NCBI GenBank assembly: GCA_902774685.1 | Contig: CACYJH010000011.1 | Location: 23,814-87,813 of the forward strand | DNA length: 64,000 nucleotides | Direction: 5' to 3' | From: an uncultured Methanobrevibacter sp. | Lineage (GTDB): Archaea; Methanobacteriota; Methanobacteria; Methanobacteriales; Methanobacteriaceae | In this document: piece after piece, positions 35,093-44,434 of the stretch | Position numbering within the stretch: the first letter of the stretch is position 1 | Layout: the number at the start of each line of letters is the position of its first letter | The notes under the pieces: model-generated | What the model was told of the DNA's origin: nothing | Database searches by the model: none | What the model saw: the letters and a program-made list of their open reading frames with translations, nothing else | Made by a program: the position numbers and the translations under genes

Positions 35093-35500
35093 TTATTCTT
35101 TTCTAACTAATTTAACTCTGGACGGAGTTACAATAATTAAATTTTTATCTTCAGCTTGAGAAAGTAAGATTGCTTCAGCACCATATTGGCTTCTTAAGAG
35201 CTTTAAGATTTCTCCAGCTTGTCTGAATTCTCTTTCACCTTGTTTTTCAAGGAATTTTAAATCAAGAATTACAGGATTATTTTCCTCAACGATTTGATCG
35301 AAAACATAATCCATATCATCAACAGACTTTGGTCTGATTAAAATGATTTCATAAAAAGTTTGTTCTGGAGAGATGGAAGTGAATTCATCTTCATCATCAA
35401 TAAAACCAATATCGTCTCCATAATCGCCTACGCCATATGCACTGCCAAAGTCATCTTCTTCAAAACCAAGGCTTTTCTTTAAATTATCAGTAAAACTCAT
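35093..35500 (-). CDS. sepF: SepF, FtsZ membrane anchor
   Basis: A 135-residue archaeal SepF. The N-terminal MSFTDNLKKSLGFEED can form the amphipathic membrane-targeting helix. A Gly/Asp/Tyr-rich linker follows (residues 17-45). The C-terminal core (about 48-135), with EIILIRPKSVDDMDYVFDQI and PVILDLKFLEKQG, matches the FtsZ-binding fold. SepF tethers the Z-ring to the membrane in archaea that lack FtsA. GGGAAGATC precedes the ATG. ftsZ is not in this window. No operon partner is evident. Confidence 0.9.
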   Translation of the reverse strand: MSFTDNLKKSLGFEEDDFGSAYGVGDYGDDIGFIDDEDEFTSISPEQTFYEIILIRPKSVDDMDYVFDQIVEENNPVILDLKFLEKQGEREFRQAGEILKLLRSQYGAEAILLSQAEDKNLIIVTPSRVKLVRKE

Positions 35501-35823
35501 TTTGATCTTCCCTTATTTTTATAAGAAAAATTGTTTAAATAAAATTTATATTAATTGCTAAAATATTAAAAAAATTTAACTAATTTTATTATTTTATTAA
35601 TAATTATTTAAAAGTTTAATAAATCAAACTTTTGTTATGTTAAAATATATATTTTTTAATAGTTATAAAACTTATTATTTTTTAATTAAAAATTGAAATT
35701 TGAAAAATAGTATAAAAAAATAAAAATAGTCAATAAAAATTAAAAAAATTAGAAAAAAATTAAAAAAAATTAGAAATAATTAATGAAATAAAAAAGAAAA
35801 AAAGAAATAATTAAATAAAAAAC
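35501..35823. other. AT-rich gap between DUF1611 and sepF
   Basis: Almost entirely A/T. It should hold the DUF1611 terminator at its right and the sepF promoter at its left (TATA-like near 35645). No other structure seen. Confidence 0.35.
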
Positions 35824-36879
35824 TTAATTTTTATCTAAATATTCTAAAATAGCATCCAATAATTTACCTGCTCCACCAGCGTACATATCTGCTGCAGGTA
35901 AACCATATTTCTCTTCAAAGCTTTCTAAAGTCATGTCGTCATCTGCATTTCTCATATTGATAGATAAACCGACAACTTTAGTGGTAGGCACAACTGCTTC
36001 AATAGCCTTTACCTCATAATCGATACCTCTTGGTTCACGATATGGGTGGTTTGGTCTGTGACCTACAATGACTGCATCAGGATCTGCACCGATTAAGATA
36101 CATGCAGACAATCCTCTTGGGTGAGGATTTCCATCTTCAGTCAAGCTTGATTGACCTTCAATAAAGATTATGTCTGGACTGTCATGCTCTTCCACATATT
36201 TCATGGAACTGAGTATGGCAGAAGGAACATCCATTGAGGATAAGCTGCCTGCTCTAAAGTTAAATGCAGTAGGCTTTTCCAAACCCATTTCATCAGTAGA
36301 AATAATGGAAGCTTTCAATCCTCTTTTTTCTGCTTCAATACCAAGGGATTTGGTTGTAGTCCTTTTACCACATTCTTGGGAAGTTCCACCAACAAAGACC
36401 ACTTTAGCCTTAGGTTCATAAGAGATCTTAGGCAATACTTCACAACATTTTTCAGGCGCTACACCGCAAATCTTGCGGACAACATCCAATCTTGGACTAA
36501 TCTCTTTTATACAAACGTCATTTTGTTCTGCTAATTTCAATAATGATTCATTTTCAGACAATGATAATGATCTAAATGAAACAACTGCATTCTTACCGTT
36601 TGCCAATGCTTGAACTGCATATTTGAGTGCGGTTCCTTCAGCACCAATAGGCAACATGATTGCTACAGTGTTTGCTTCAGTAGATTCAAATAAATCTGAT
36701 AAGTTTGAAGCGACTTCAAGACCACAGAAAGGTTTTCCTTGTTTTGCAGGGTTGTCATCAAGGAATCCTACTGTTTCAATTCCTTCAAGGTTAGAGAATT
36801 TTTCTCCTCCGCCCCCACATCCAATAATAATATAAGGATTCAATTCTTGAAGATCTTCAACAGAAGTTATAGAATACAA
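35824..36879 (-). CDS. DUF1611 family protein (COG3367)
   Basis: A 351-residue two-domain protein. The N-terminal Rossmann-like part ([12 protein letters not shown]) recalls a dinucleotide-binding loop. The C-terminal part holds a P-loop-like [20 protein letters not shown] at about residue 157, plus [20 protein letters not shown] and [16 protein letters not shown]. Bacterial relatives have been linked to D-glutamate metabolism, but the methanogen role is unknown. The start is a TTG at 36879, supported by GGAGTGAT upstream; no ATG fits. It is divergent from ZPR1 with a gap of about 530 bases. Confidence 0.8.
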   Translation of the reverse strand: MYSITSVEDLQELNPYIIIGCGGGGEKFSNLEGIETVGFLDDNPAKQGKPFCGLEVASNLSDLFESTEANTVAIMLPIGAEGTALKYAVQALANGKNAVVSFRSLSLSENESLLKLAEQNDVCIKEISPRLDVVRKICGVAPEKCCEVLPKISYEPKAKVVFVGGTSQECGKRTTTKSLGIEAEKRGLKASIISTDEMGLEKPTAFNFRAGSLSSMDVPSAILSSMKYVEEHDSPDIIFIEGQSSLTEDGNPHPRGLSACILIGADPDAVIVGHRPNHPYREPRGIDYEVKAIEAVVPTTKVVGLSINMRNADDDMTLESFEEKYGLPAADMYAGGAGKLLDAILEYLDKN

Positions 36880-37405
36880 GTAATCACTCCTCTTTAAAAA
36901 TTGTGTAATTTTGATTAATATAAATTTGATAAATTTTTTAAATATTGAACTGTTTCAAAAATATATATTAAGTACTAATGCAATAAATATTAGAATATCC
37001 AACATTATAGAATTTATCTTATTGTATGTATATATCTATTATTATTAATAAATATTGGCATGAGAATTATTAAAAATTTATTTGAAATTAATTCTATACT
37101 AATTTTATATTAATTTGATATTAATTAAAAATTGATTTGAAATATGAAAAATCTATTAATGGGAAAATATTAAAATTATAAATTATAAAAAATAGAAAAT
37201 TAATATAGAAAAATAATTAGAAAACTAAAAATTCTAAATTTAAAAATTGGAAAAATGATTAATTGTTAAAATATAGTTAGCCACCTATATATCCTAACAA
37301 TCGAAAATATGCATTTGAAAATAACTATTAAGAATATTGCATAGAGACATCATAATTTCAATAGCTATTATCTTGATATGAAAAATAAATAAGGAGAAAA
37401 ATCAT
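36880..37405. other. divergent intergenic region between DUF1611 and ZPR1
   Basis: AT-rich with TATA-like sequences. Near 37278 the pair GTTAG/CTAAC flanks CCACCTATATATC. I looked for a small minus-strand gene after its AGGTGG but found no start codon in place. Otherwise empty. Confidence 0.35.
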
Positions 37406-37999
37406 ATGAACGTGGATGATGTAATTACTGGAAAAAGTGCTGAAATGAAAATAGATTGTCCAGTATGTGGAGGAAAAAATACAGCAACTTACACTACTCA
37501 AACTCATGAGCTTGCCTACTTTGGAGAAATTGTTGAATCAACCATCCAATGTGAAAAATGTGGATTCAGACACAATGACATTTTGGCAACTGAACAGAAG
37601 GACCCTGCCAAACATAGCTTGATCATCAGCAAAAAGAATCTTGACTCAAGAGTGGTCAGATCCCAATCAGCTACAGTTTCACTTCCTGAGATTGGAATCA
37701 AAGTTGAACCTGGCCCAAAATCAGAAGGGTACATTTCAAATGTTGAAGGTGTTATTGTGAGATTCATTGAAGCAACCGAAAGGGCATTGAATATGTTTAA
37801 GGATGACTTATCTCAAGAAAACGGTAAAAAAGTGCTTGAAAACTTAAACAAAGTTTTAAATGGTGAAATGGAAACCCTTTTGCTTATAGAAGACCCATTC
37901 GGACAAAGTAAAATCATGGATGTCCGTGCAAAGACAGAACCTTTAACAGATGAAGAATTGAAAAATCTAAAAACAGGTTTCACTGTCATTGAAGAATAA
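37406..37999 (+). CDS. ZPR1 zinc-finger domain protein
   Basis: A 197-residue single ZPR1 module. The C4 zinc finger is CPVCGGKNTA...CEKCGFRHNDI (residues 19-51), followed by the double-stranded beta-helix region. In eukaryotes ZPR1 binds and folds translation factor EF-1A; archaeal single-module forms are taken to be related, but this is not proven. AAGGAG lies 8 bases upstream of the ATG. Length agrees with archaeal homologues. It converges on the ATP-grasp pair. Confidence 0.88.
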   Translation: MNVDDVITGKSAEMKIDCPVCGGKNTATYTTQTHELAYFGEIVESTIQCEKCGFRHNDILATEQKDPAKHSLIISKKNLDSRVVRSQSATVSLPEIGIKVEPGPKSEGYISNVEGVIVRFIEATERALNMFKDDLSQENGKKVLENLNKVLNGEMETLLLIEDPFGQSKIMDVRAKTEPLTDEELKNLKTGFTVIEE

Positions 38000-38093
38000 G
38001 AGAAAAATTATAGAATTAGTAAGTTAAAAAAAATAAAAAAAAGAAAAGAAAAGATCTTAAAAAAATGAAAAAATAAAAAAAGATTAGGAAAAA

Positions 38094-39791
38094 TTATCTT
38101 TTTGAAGCAATGACCATTTTTCCGAATCCATGTAATGGCAATTCTATTCTTAAATCCAAAACCTTGATGAGGGCTTCAACACCGGCCCTACCATGAGGGA
38201 CAAATTGATAAGTGGATTCTGGAATGAGAATTATGCCTCCAACCTTAACCCTATCAATTATTCTTAAGAATAGATAAGCTATCTCATCATTCCTTAAATC
38301 AACAATGCTCTTATTCAGATTGACAACAACAGAATTGAAGTCACCTTTAACATCATCAATTTCATCAGGAGCAACTTGCAAGAAGTCCGCACCATCCAAC
38401 TTTTGATCAGTTACAAAAAGTTGAGACCCATAGCCTTTAACTCTCTCTAAAAGGGATCTAATCTCATCTAAAGACACATCAACATCTATAAACTCTTTTT
38501 TATCTGAATCATCACTTAAAACAAGATCAAAAGCCTGTTTTTCAACGCTGCGTAAAAAATCAAGATCCTGCTGAAGCACATATCCATCCTCATGAACCAA
38601 ATAAACGGTACCTCCTGTGGTTTCAAGGTCTTGAGTCTTAACAAATAACTGAGCATCCTCCATGATTCCTTGAGAAGTCTTATAGTGACTTTTCAACCTA
38701 TTGCTGATATGAGTCATAGGATAAGACTCTGCTATAATGTCCCTTGGAACAATGAAATGCTTTATACAACCGTGAGCATATAACCTATAACCTTTGTTCC
38801 TCTCGAAATAAAATTTATCAGGATTTAAATATGAATCAAGAATACTGTCAGTTTCATGCTGGCCAGAAATCATATCTACATACACAGCATCCAAATTAGA
38901 ACCCATTGGGCGGCAATTTACTTCTATTAAGACCGGACCTTTATCATCAATCAGGTATTCCCCATGAACAGGACCATATCTAATTCCCAGTGCGTCTGCA
39001 ACATCATAAGCATACTCAACAAGTTCCGCTTCACCAAGACCTAATTCATAAACGAAACTAGTTGTATCATAAACATTTCCACCTTCTTCAGTTTTAGCCT
39101 TGATATGCTCCCAAATAGTGGTTACACGATGGTCACCATTACAGGAAACAGTGTTTACAACATATTCCTCACCGTTAATACGTTCCTGAACAAGCATTTC
39201 AGTAAGTTTATCACCATATATGTTTGCACTATCAAATAGTTCATTAAGGGAATCAACCATCTCATTCTTATTGGAGCATAACCTCACACCAACAGAACCA
39301 GCACTATAGATAGGCTTAACAACAACCTCATCAAAGCCTTCTTCATCATAATAGGCAATTGCCTCTTCAACAGAACGAACAACACGACCACGGATATGCC
39401 TAAGACCTGCTTCTGCAAGCCTTTCCTGCATCTTATCCTTTAAAGTCATTGCATCAATATTTTCAATATTGTTGCATTTGAGACCTAAATCATTAGATAA
39501 TTTAGTTGCTAAAACAACCCCTCTTTCACATCCAGGGACAATTAACAATGGATCGTAGTTCCTAACCATTTCAAGAGTCTCTTCATAACTGTCTTTTTCC
39601 TGAAGAACCTCCGCATCGAAATCAATCTTTTCATTTGCAATGCGAATCATTTCTATATAAGCTTGATTCTCTTCAGTCTCTTCAATTCTTGTATTTAATA
39701 TTAGGGGATTGTAATTTCTATTGACAATATCCCTAATAAAATTAGCACCAGTAGATATAGCTTCCACTACAATAATATTTCTCATAAGCAT
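38094..39791 (-). CDS. ATP-grasp protein with C-terminal methyltransferase-like domain, copy 2
   Basis: A 565-residue protein. Residues 1-100 form a pre-ATP-grasp Rossmann part. The ATP-grasp core (about 110-310) shows VVVKPIYSAGSVGVRLC, EYVVNTVSCNGDHRVTTIWE and GPVLIEVNCRPMGSNLD with the magnesium-binding Glu/Asn. The C-terminal 130 residues, ending VKVGGIILIPESTYQF...GFGKMVIASKR, resemble the second half of a Rossmann methyltransferase without a visible SAM-binding glycine motif. ATP-grasp enzymes ligate carboxylates to amines; the substrate is unknown. It is a tandem paralogue of the upstream gene of exactly equal length. AAAGGGAAAG precedes the start. Confidence 0.78.
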   Translation of the reverse strand: MLMRNIIVVEAISTGANFIRDIVNRNYNPLILNTRIEETEENQAYIEMIRIANEKIDFDAEVLQEKDSYEETLEMVRNYDPLLIVPGCERGVVLATKLSNDLGLKCNNIENIDAMTLKDKMQERLAEAGLRHIRGRVVRSVEEAIAYYDEEGFDEVVVKPIYSAGSVGVRLCSNKNEMVDSLNELFDSANIYGDKLTEMLVQERINGEEYVVNTVSCNGDHRVTTIWEHIKAKTEEGGNVYDTTSFVYELGLGEAELVEYAYDVADALGIRYGPVHGEYLIDDKGPVLIEVNCRPMGSNLDAVYVDMISGQHETDSILDSYLNPDKFYFERNKGYRLYAHGCIKHFIVPRDIIAESYPMTHISNRLKSHYKTSQGIMEDAQLFVKTQDLETTGGTVYLVHEDGYVLQQDLDFLRSVEKQAFDLVLSDDSDKKEFIDVDVSLDEIRSLLERVKGYGSQLFVTDQKLDGADFLQVAPDEIDDVKGDFNSVVVNLNKSIVDLRNDEIAYLFLRIIDRVKVGGIILIPESTYQFVPHGRAGVEALIKVLDLRIELPLHGFGKMVIASKR

Positions 39792-40098
39792 CTTTCCCTT
39801 TAGTTAAAAAAAGTTCAATAGATTCATTATTATATAAAAATTTGAAAACAGACATATATAAAGATTTTTGAATGTAAGCACTTACTTACACGCTTAAATT
39901 ATTAAAAAAAGGAATAATAACTATTATTTTAATAAATAACGAATATATAAATCCATAATCCTAAAAAAGAAAAATAAAAAAGATAAAAAACTTAATAAAA
40001 AATAAAATAAAAAGAGAAGAAGATTAAAAAAAAAATAAAAAAGAAAATAAAAAGAAAAGAAGATTAAAAAAAATAAAATAAAAGATAAAAAACAATCA
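39792..40098. other. gap between the ATP-grasp paralogues, with poly-purine tract
   Basis: The right half (39957-40085) is an A/G tract on the plus strand, giving T-rich RNA from the minus strand, and probably terminates copy 1. The left half holds the promoter block of copy 2. A Phe-rich minus-strand frame over the tract is an artefact. Confidence 0.5.
39856..39899 (-). promoter_or_regulatory. promoter block with palindrome, ATP-grasp copy 2
   Basis: On the minus strand a palindromic site (plus strand GTAAGCACTTAC, 39874-39885) sits just upstream of a CTTTATAT TATA box (39856-39863), about 65 bases before the start codon. The 44-base block aligns without gaps to 42009-42052, with 34 identical positions by eye. 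Confidence 0.55.
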
Positions 40099-41796
40099 TC
40101 ATTTTGAAGCAATGACCATTTTTCCGAATCCATGTAAAGGCAATTCTATATTTAAACCCAATACTTGAATAAGCGCTTCAGCACCTAATCTTCCATGTGG
40201 AATATATTGGTAAGTGGATTCTGGAATAAAAATCAACCCGCCGATTTTTACCTTATCGATTATCCTTAAAAAGAGGAAAGCAATTTCATCATCCTTCAAA
40301 TCAACAAGGGTCTTATTCAAATTGATAACAACACAATTGAATTCACCTTGAACATCCTCAATTTTATCTGGAGATACTTTCCTTATGTACAAATCGTCAA
40401 ATTTTTGATCGCTTACAAAAAGACAAGAGCCAATAGCTTTAACTTTTTCTAAAAGTGATCTGATTTCATCCAAATCCAAATCCTCTTCGGAAAATACATT
40501 TTTTTCTCGAACTTCACTTAAAACCAATTCAAATGCACGCTTTTCAACACTGCGCAAAAATTCAAGGTCATTTTGAAGCACAAATCCATCCTCATGAACC
40601 AGATAAACAACTCCTCCACCTGTTTCAAAGTCTTGGGTTTTCTTAAAGAATCTGGACCCATCAATCAACGCATTGGAAATTTTATGATAGCTTTCCAATT
40701 GTTTGCTGATATGATTCATAGGAGAAGATTCGACAAGCATATCCTTAGGAACAATAAATGACTTCAGACAACCATAAGCATATAACTTATATCCTCTGCC
40801 GCGTTGGTAATGAAAGTTATCCGGATTCAAATATGAATCAAGTATACTGTCTGTTTCATGCTGACCGGAAATCCTATCCAAATACTCAGCATCCATACTT
40901 CCTCCTGCCGGACGGCAGTTTACTTCAATGAGAACAGGACCCTTCTCATCAACCATATACTCTCCATGAACAGGACCATATTTAATTCCTAATGCATCCG
41001 CCACATCATAGGCGTATTCAACTATTTCAGCTTCACCGAGTCCCAAATTATGAACAAAATGAACGGAATCATAAACATTCCCACCTTCATTTGTTTGTAT
41101 CTTATGATACTTCCAAATAGTGGTTACACGATGATCGCCATTACATGAAACGGTATTGACAACATATTCCTCACCTTTAATATATTCCTGAACAACCATT
41201 TCTGTAATCTTATCACCGTATAAATTTGGCTCATTAAATACTTCATTAAGAGAATTAATCATTCCATCTTTGTCATGACAGATTCTTACACCAACAGAAC
41301 CTGCACTGAGAACAGGCTTCACTACAACTTCTTCAAGCCCTTCTTTTTCGTAATACTCAACAGCCTCTTCAACAGAACTTACAACTTGACCTCTAATATG
41401 CCTAAGACCTGCCTCAGCAATTTTTTCCTGCATTTTATGCTTTAAGGTCATTGCATCAATATTTTCTATGGGATTTCCTTTAAGACCTAAATCACTTGCC
41501 AATCTAGTAGCCAAACCAACTCCCGCTTCACTACCTGGTAAAACCAACAAGGGATCATATTTCCTAACCATTTCAAGAGTTTCAGCATAAGTGTCCTTTT
41601 CATGAATCAATTCATAATCCACATCAATACGTTCATAGTCACTGCAAACCATTTTTTTATATTCATCATTATCTTCAGTGCCAACAAATTTAACATCCAA
41701 TATTATAGGATACAAATCCCTATTGGCAATATCCCTTAAAAAATTAAAACCGGTTGAACCAACTTCAACAACAATAACATTTCTCAAATTCATCAT
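40099..41796 (-). CDS. ATP-grasp protein with C-terminal methyltransferase-like domain, copy 1
   Basis: A 565-residue paralogue of the gene downstream, collinear over its whole length and highly similar throughout. It has the same ATP-grasp core (VVVKPVLSAGSVGVRIC, GPVLIEVNCRPAGGSMD) and the same methyltransferase-like C-terminus (IPHGRLGAEALIQVLGL, GFGKMVIASK). The most divergent part is a linker around residues 420-470, which may tune specificity. AAAAAGGG precedes two adjacent ATG codons. Each copy has its own promoter with the same palindromic site, so they are probably co-regulated but transcribed separately. Substrate unknown; a peptide- or cofactor-ligase role is inferred from the fold. 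Confidence 0.78.
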   Translation of the reverse strand: MMNLRNVIVVEVGSTGFNFLRDIANRDLYPIILDVKFVGTEDNDEYKKMVCSDYERIDVDYELIHEKDTYAETLEMVRKYDPLLVLPGSEAGVGLATRLASDLGLKGNPIENIDAMTLKHKMQEKIAEAGLRHIRGQVVSSVEEAVEYYEKEGLEEVVVKPVLSAGSVGVRICHDKDGMINSLNEVFNEPNLYGDKITEMVVQEYIKGEEYVVNTVSCNGDHRVTTIWKYHKIQTNEGGNVYDSVHFVHNLGLGEAEIVEYAYDVADALGIKYGPVHGEYMVDEKGPVLIEVNCRPAGGSMDAEYLDRISGQHETDSILDSYLNPDNFHYQRGRGYKLYAYGCLKSFIVPKDMLVESSPMNHISKQLESYHKISNALIDGSRFFKKTQDFETGGGVVYLVHEDGFVLQNDLEFLRSVEKRAFELVLSEVREKNVFSEEDLDLDEIRSLLEKVKAIGSCLFVSDQKFDDLYIRKVSPDKIEDVQGEFNCVVINLNKTLVDLKDDEIAFLFLRIIDKVKIGGLIFIPESTYQYIPHGRLGAEALIQVLGLNIELPLHGFGKMVIASK

Positions 41797-42160
41797 CCCT
41801 TTTTATACACAATTTTAAAATAATATTCATTATTGATAATTGCATAAGATTTTAAAATAGTTTAACTTTGAAATGAATAAACAAATGAAAAAAAACAAAA
41901 AAATAAAATCATTCCCTAAGATTATAAAAAAGTAAATATGGAAAAGATTTGCTATTCATCCCTTTATTAAACATAATATGTTTCAATAAAAATTTTATAA
42001 AAAAGAATATATAAAGATTAGCGAATGTAAGCGCTTGCTTTACTGTTTAAATCATGAAAAAAAAGGATTTAAGCTTATAAAAAAATAGAAACCTATAAAA
42101 TAGTTAGAAAAATAAAATATCAAAAATCGATTATTAAAAAATAAAAAAAGAATAGAAGAA
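41797..42160. other. upstream region of ATP-grasp copy 1
   Basis: Holds the palindrome/TATA block at 42009-42052, about 210 bases before the start codon. That implies a long leader or a second, closer promoter. The remainder is AT-rich with no visible gene. Confidence 0.4.
42009..42052 (-). promoter_or_regulatory. promoter block with palindrome, ATP-grasp copy 1
   Basis: Contains plus-strand GTAAGCGCTTGC (42027-42038), with a perfect AAGCGCTT core, next to a minus-strand CTTTATAT TATA box (42009-42016). It matches the block in front of copy 2. Confidence 0.55.
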
Positions 42161-42511
42161 TTATTCTTCTACTTCTTCATCTTCTTCTTGTTTTGTCATA
42201 GATAATGGAGTGAATTCATCTTCATCTACGACATCTTTTAATTTGAGAGTTTTTTGTACATCCATAGCTAATGCATCACAATCTGCTTTGATAGCGTTTA
42301 AGTGTAATAAGATTCTTTCTTTTTCTTGGTTGATTCTTTTGATGTTAGTGTATGGATAGGTTGACTCTTTAAGCATTTCATACTCAATAGTGGTATATGG
42401 GTACTCGTTAAGTTGTTGACAAACTTGTTTAAGAATATCTCCTAAGAATTTGTTCATTTCAACTTTTACTCTTTCCCTAATCATTTTGTCACTATCAAGG
42501 TTTTGTTTCAT
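42161..42511 (-). CDS. histone-fold-like small protein with helical C-terminal extension
   Basis: A 116-residue protein from the first ATG. The sequence looks coding about 13 codons further upstream, reading [15 protein letters not shown] before the ATG, with ATA at 42548-42550 in the start position. With that extension, the first 65 residues resemble an archaeal histone: an LPFA-type helix 1, a long helix 2 ([20 protein letters not shown]), then a [11 protein letters not shown] loop like the histone RKTIKAEDI segment. The rest is a charged, probably coiled-coil helix and an acidic tail. A DNA-binding histone variant is a moderate-confidence inference. No ribosome binding site is visible at either start. 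Confidence 0.55.
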   Translation of the reverse strand: MKQNLDSDKMIRERVKVEMNKFLGDILKQVCQQLNEYPYTTIEYEMLKESTYPYTNIKRINQEKERILLHLNAIKADCDALAMDVQKTLKLKDVVDEDEFTPLSMTKQEEDEEVEE

Positions 42512-43191
42512 TAAACGAACAACTTCTGCTTTAGCGAAAGGTAATTTTATTAATAGTTTACAACTGAATTATCAACTGGCTAATGCAATAATTAGTTCAT
42601 AAAAATTTATTATTTTAAATGATTGATTATAATATGAAAATAATAAAAATTCTAATATTAATAAAATTTTTCTAAATTTCAAATAAATCATGAAAAGCAA
42701 TTGAAATATAAATTTAGATAAAAAATTCAAATTATTTTTCAATAAAAAATGATTTAAAATCTAAAAAATTCATTTGCTTATCTAGATGTAATCATATATT
42801 TATTTAAAGAAATATATAAAGGTATCGCATTATTTTAATTTTATGATTATTTTTTCATATAGTTTATTCTATAACTATATGAATAATTATAGCAAAAGTC
42901 AATAATTTTGATAGCTTATAAAAATTGAAAAATCCCTTTTTTAAAATTATGAATTCTATAAAAAATATAAAAATTATTAATTGAAGAATCAATGAAAATA
43001 GTTGTAAAAAATAGAAATAATATACTATATTTGAAACAATTAATGAAAAAGCAGTGAAAAATTTTTTGAAAATAAAAATAATAATAAAATGATAAAATAA
43101 TAATAAAATAATAAAATGAAAATAATGAATGAAATAATAAATAAAAAATAAAATTAAAGTTAAAATTAAAATCTTATTTTAAAACCAATAT
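42512..43191. other. 680-base AT-rich gap with strong inverted repeats
   Basis: Apart from the possible 5' extension of the histone-like gene (42512-42550), nothing codes here. It contains a 24-bp near-palindrome at 42794-42817 and the 11-bp-stem hairpin at 42854-42883. An undetected small RNA or an elaborate promoter is possible. Confidence 0.4.
42854..42883. promoter_or_regulatory. 11-bp perfect inverted repeat
   Basis: TTCATATAGTT and AACTATATGAA flank TATTCTAT. It lies about 310 bases upstream of the histone-fold-like gene. Operator or RNA hairpin; no T-run follows on either strand. Confidence 0.45.
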
Positions 43192-43449
43192 TTAGTCAGC
43201 ACAAGGATCAAGATTGAAAGCATATCTGTATTCTTGGTTTACGATATTGGAACCTTCGTATCTTCCATCGATTATGCTTGAAATCTTTTCAATGGAATCA
43301 AGTGAAAGCTCTTTTCCTTCTGCTATTGGGAAGAAGAAAGTGATTACATCATCAGTTATAAGATAATTCAATTCAAAGTCTTCCTTTTCTAAATCTGCTT
43401 TAAATACTTCAGTGAGTTTTTCTTCAATATTCTTTTCAAGATTTGTCAT
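43192..43449 (-). CDS. hypothetical protein
   Basis: An 85-residue soluble protein, not recognised. It has a helical N-terminus (EKNIEEKLTEVFKADLEKEDFEL), a short strand-rich middle (YLITDDVITFFFPIAEGKEL) and ends in NLDPCAD. GAGGTGAAATC before the ATG is a strong ribosome binding site, so the gene is real. It lies 140 bases after nadC on the same strand, but nothing ties it to NAD synthesis. Confidence 0.65.
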   Translation of the reverse strand: MTNLEKNIEEKLTEVFKADLEKEDFELNYLITDDVITFFFPIAEGKELSLDSIEKISSIIDGRYEGSNIVNQEYRYAFNLDPCAD

Positions 43450-43589
43450 GATTTCACCTCATATTAAAAGTTATATTTACATTAAGCAATAAGGCATATA
43501 AACTTATCCATAAGTCCACAAGCCGAAAATGTTTTTATTCAATAAAACAAAAATTTAAAAAAATGCTATCAAAAACCAGGATCTCAGAA

Positions 43590-44420
43590 TTAATCCATGT
43601 CCAAACTGAAGTTCAAGCTGCTTGCCTGATGGGTTATTGAACCTAAGGAAATAATGTCAACATCCAATGGAGCATAATCCAAGATGTTGTCTTCAGTGAT
43701 TCCACCGGAAATCTCAATCAACACATCTTTTCTCAAATCATTTTCCTCTAAAGCATTTAAAGTATCTTGGGCTTCATCTGGAGACATATTGTCAAACATT
43801 ACAATGTCTGCACCATTTTCACATGCAATGATTGCATCTTCAGTTGATTCAACTTCAATTTCAATCTTTTTGGAAAAGCTATTGTTCTCTTTAGCTAATC
43901 TGAGGGCTTCCTTAACAGAACCTACAACAGCAATATGATTGTCCTTAATCAAGATCATATCATCCAATGCAGACCTATGAGGGTCTCCGCCACCAATGGC
44001 AATAGCTAACTTATCATACTTTTGAAGTGCAGGAGCAGTCTTACGAGTTCCAGCAACCCTTATTTTAGGATTCACTTCATGTACCTTATTGACTATTCTG
44101 TTGGTAATGGTAGCTACACCAGACATTCTCATAAGCAAATTAAGTGCAGTACGCTCTAAAAGGAGGATTTTACGAGCATTTCCTTCAAGTTCCAAAAGGA
44201 CATCCCCTTTGGCAATTTCATCCCCTTCCTTTTTAGAGGAAATGATTTCAATGCCATATTCTAAAAACATTTCCTTTATGATTTCAATACCTGCAAGGAT
44301 TCCATCATCTTTAGAGATCAATTTAGCATAAAATATTTTATTTTCTGGAATTAAAGCATTTGAAGTGATGTCTCCAAACCCTTCGTCTTCCCTAAGCATA
44401 TATCTTATAATTTCATCCAT
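43590..44420 (-). CDS. nadC: nicotinate-nucleotide pyrophosphorylase (carboxylating)
   Basis: A 276-residue quinolinate phosphoribosyltransferase. Motifs: REDEGFGDITSNALIPE at the N-terminus, ERTALNLLMRMSGVATITN, RVAGTRKTAPALQKYDKLAIAIGGGDPHRSALDDMILIKDNH in the PRPP/quinolinate site, IEIEVEST, MFDNMSPDE, and the ISGGI and SLGSITH phosphate loops. It converts quinolinate and PRPP to nicotinate mononucleotide. GGTGT precedes the ATG. The promoter region carries a perfect 31-bp direct repeat, which may affect its expression. nadA and nadX lie elsewhere in the window. Confidence 0.95.
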   Translation of the reverse strand: MDEIIRYMLREDEGFGDITSNALIPENKIFYAKLISKDDGILAGIEIIKEMFLEYGIEIISSKKEGDEIAKGDVLLELEGNARKILLLERTALNLLMRMSGVATITNRIVNKVHEVNPKIRVAGTRKTAPALQKYDKLAIAIGGGDPHRSALDDMILIKDNHIAVVGSVKEALRLAKENNSFSKKIEIEVESTEDAIIACENGADIVMFDNMSPDEAQDTLNALEENDLRKDVLIEISGGITEDNILDYAPLDVDIISLGSITHQASSLNFSLDMD

Positions 44421-44434
44421 TTTTACACCAAAGC

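Noticed and set aside
37270..37300. Small minus-strand gene after an AGGTGG in the DUF1611/ZPR1 gap
   Set aside because: No ATG, GTG or TTG lies at a workable distance and the frames close quickly.
39924..40133. 69-residue Phe/Leu-rich minus-strand ORF
   Set aside because: It is the translation of an A/G tract that serves as a T-rich terminator region; it overlaps the end of an ATP-grasp gene and has no ribosome binding site.
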